Below are positions 21,894-22,488 of a DNA stretch of 22,488 nt, piece by piece. The stretch comes from Nanobdellota archaeon. Its GTDB lineage: Archaea; Nanobdellota; Nanobdellia; Pacearchaeales; GW2011-AR1. Both the position numbers and the translations under genes were made by a program. The stretch covers positions 1-22,488 of the forward strand of contig JAUYHR010000013.1 of NCBI GenBank assembly GCA_030689875.1, in the 5' to 3' direction. Positions within the stretch are counted from its first letter, which is position 1. Each line of letters opens with the position of its first letter. The notes under the pieces are model-generated. The model did no database searches. It had not been told where the DNA came from and saw only the letters and a list, made by a program, of their open reading frames with translations.

Positions 21894-22488
21894 TTTTAAT
21901 GCCGGAAGATATCCAGAGAATCATGGGAAAAGACGCGCAGAGAAATAATATTGCCGCCGCAAAAATGGTTGCAGAAGTTGTTAAGACTACTTTGGGGCCG
22001 AAAGGAATGGATAAAATGCTTGTTTCTCCGACGAATGAAATTACTGTAACCAACGACGGCGTAACTATTTTAAATGAAATGCAGATTGAACATCCTGCCG
22101 CGAAAATGGTTGCAGAAGTCGCCAGAACCCAAGAATCTGAAATTGGCGACGGCACAACAAGCGCGGTTATGATTGCAGGGAAATTATTGGAAAACGCGGA
22201 AAAACTTTTAGATATGAAAATTCATCCGACTGTGATTATTAAAGGATATAAAATTGCCGCTGAAAAAGCCCAGGAAATTTTAAAAGAAATTGCATTTAAA
22301 GTTGATAATTCTCAGGATAATCAGGAGCTTTTAAAACAAATTGCAATGACTGCTATGACCGGAAAATGCGCAGAGGATTCAAAAGAAAAACTTGCTGAAA
22401 TAATTATTGAAGCAGTGAAACAAATTAGGGGGGAAAATAAATCAGAAAATCTTAATTTAGACAATATAAAAATAGTAAAAGTTCGGGG
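21875..22488 (+). CDS. ths: Thermosome subunit (group II chaperonin), 3' partial
   Basis: The first 204 residues of a chaperonin that is usually about 540 long; the gene runs off the right edge. It starts MSNKPVILMPEDIQRIMGKDAQRNN, matching the thermosome N-terminus '(G)QPVLILPE..QR..G+DAQ'. ATP-binding motifs follow: TTLGPKGMDKM (38-48), TNDGVTIL (59-66) and GDGTTSAV (91-98). The protein forms an ATP-driven double-ring folding machine in the cytoplasm and is the clearest sign that the genome is archaeal. It overlaps the preceding small gene by 19 bases. Which subunit type this is cannot be told from the N-terminus. Confidence 0.97.
   Translation, partial: MSNKPVILMPEDIQRIMGKDAQRNNIAAAKMVAEVVKTTLGPKGMDKMLVSPTNEITVTNDGVTILNEMQIEHPAAKMVAEVARTQESEIGDGTTSAVMIAGKLLENAEKLLDMKIHPTVIIKGYKIAAEKAQEILKEIAFKVDNSQDNQELLKQIAMTAMTGKCAEDSKEKLAEIIIEAVKQIRGENKSENLNLDNIKIVKVR

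Noticed and set aside
21844..22155. Minus-strand open frame opposite the thermosome
   Set aside because: Shadow of the thermosome coding sequence.
1..22488. tRNA or rRNA genes
   Set aside because: No cloverleaf-like GC-rich segment with a T-loop consensus was seen on either strand; a covariance-model scan would be needed to be sure.

Overview
This is an AT-rich archaeal window, most likely from a DPANN archaeon of the Pacearchaeota/Woesearchaeota type. The host is archaeal because a group II chaperonin (thermosome) gene runs off the right edge. Nearly every gene also has an archaeal TATA box centred about 25.5 bases before its ATG, so the transcripts are leaderless or almost so. Small secreted proteins, GLUG-repeat surface proteins and short membrane-anchored proteins starting with a Lys/Arg-rich-AQLTIF-type segment fit the same lineage. 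The lineage is inferred, because no database search was possible.

Layout. 1-4660: cell-envelope genes, namely a 5'-truncated GLUG-repeat membrane protein with a TPR tail, then a two-gene operon of an N-terminally anchored protein and a secreted protein of unknown function. 4680-20009: an accessory island with three interleaved gene classes. Class (a) is large secreted proteins that look like imports from Bacteroidota: a TPR-membrane-SpoIIE phosphatase, two truncated TPR lipoprotein-like paralogues, and two thioredoxin-TPR paralogues. A coiled-coil secreted protein at 4680-5648 also lies here. Class (b) is six small secreted proteins with near-identical signal peptides. Five of them begin the mature part with EITGD or end in a shared W...C[FYW][IV]...basic/aromatic tail. 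Class (c) is three toxin-antitoxin-like pairs: two HEPN/MNT and one MazF/RHH. 15452-15880 has no intact gene; it holds gene relics and a GC-rich repeat insert. 20168-22488: ordinary chromosomal genes (cytidylyltransferase-like, CBS/zinc-ribbon, a small unknown protein, thermosome).

How the parts relate. Classes (a) and (b) look like two co-evolving regulons. The class (a) promoters share AAGATTTAAATAT; the class (b) promoters share (C)AAATATTTATAAA. Three of the small genes sit head to head with a class (a) gene and carry an identical 18-base promoter block, and the other three have a different block. Two relics of TPR coding sequence are joined, each through a run of seven A, to the same class (b) promoter cassette. 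One thioredoxin gene was duplicated together with the last codons of the neighbouring HEPN gene. One TPR gene is cut off exactly at the end of a HEPN-MNT module. The island therefore appears to be an actively reshuffling set of surface or secreted proteins. Its biochemical role is unknown; a cell-surface sensing/redox system with a SpoIIE phosphatase output is my working hypothesis only.
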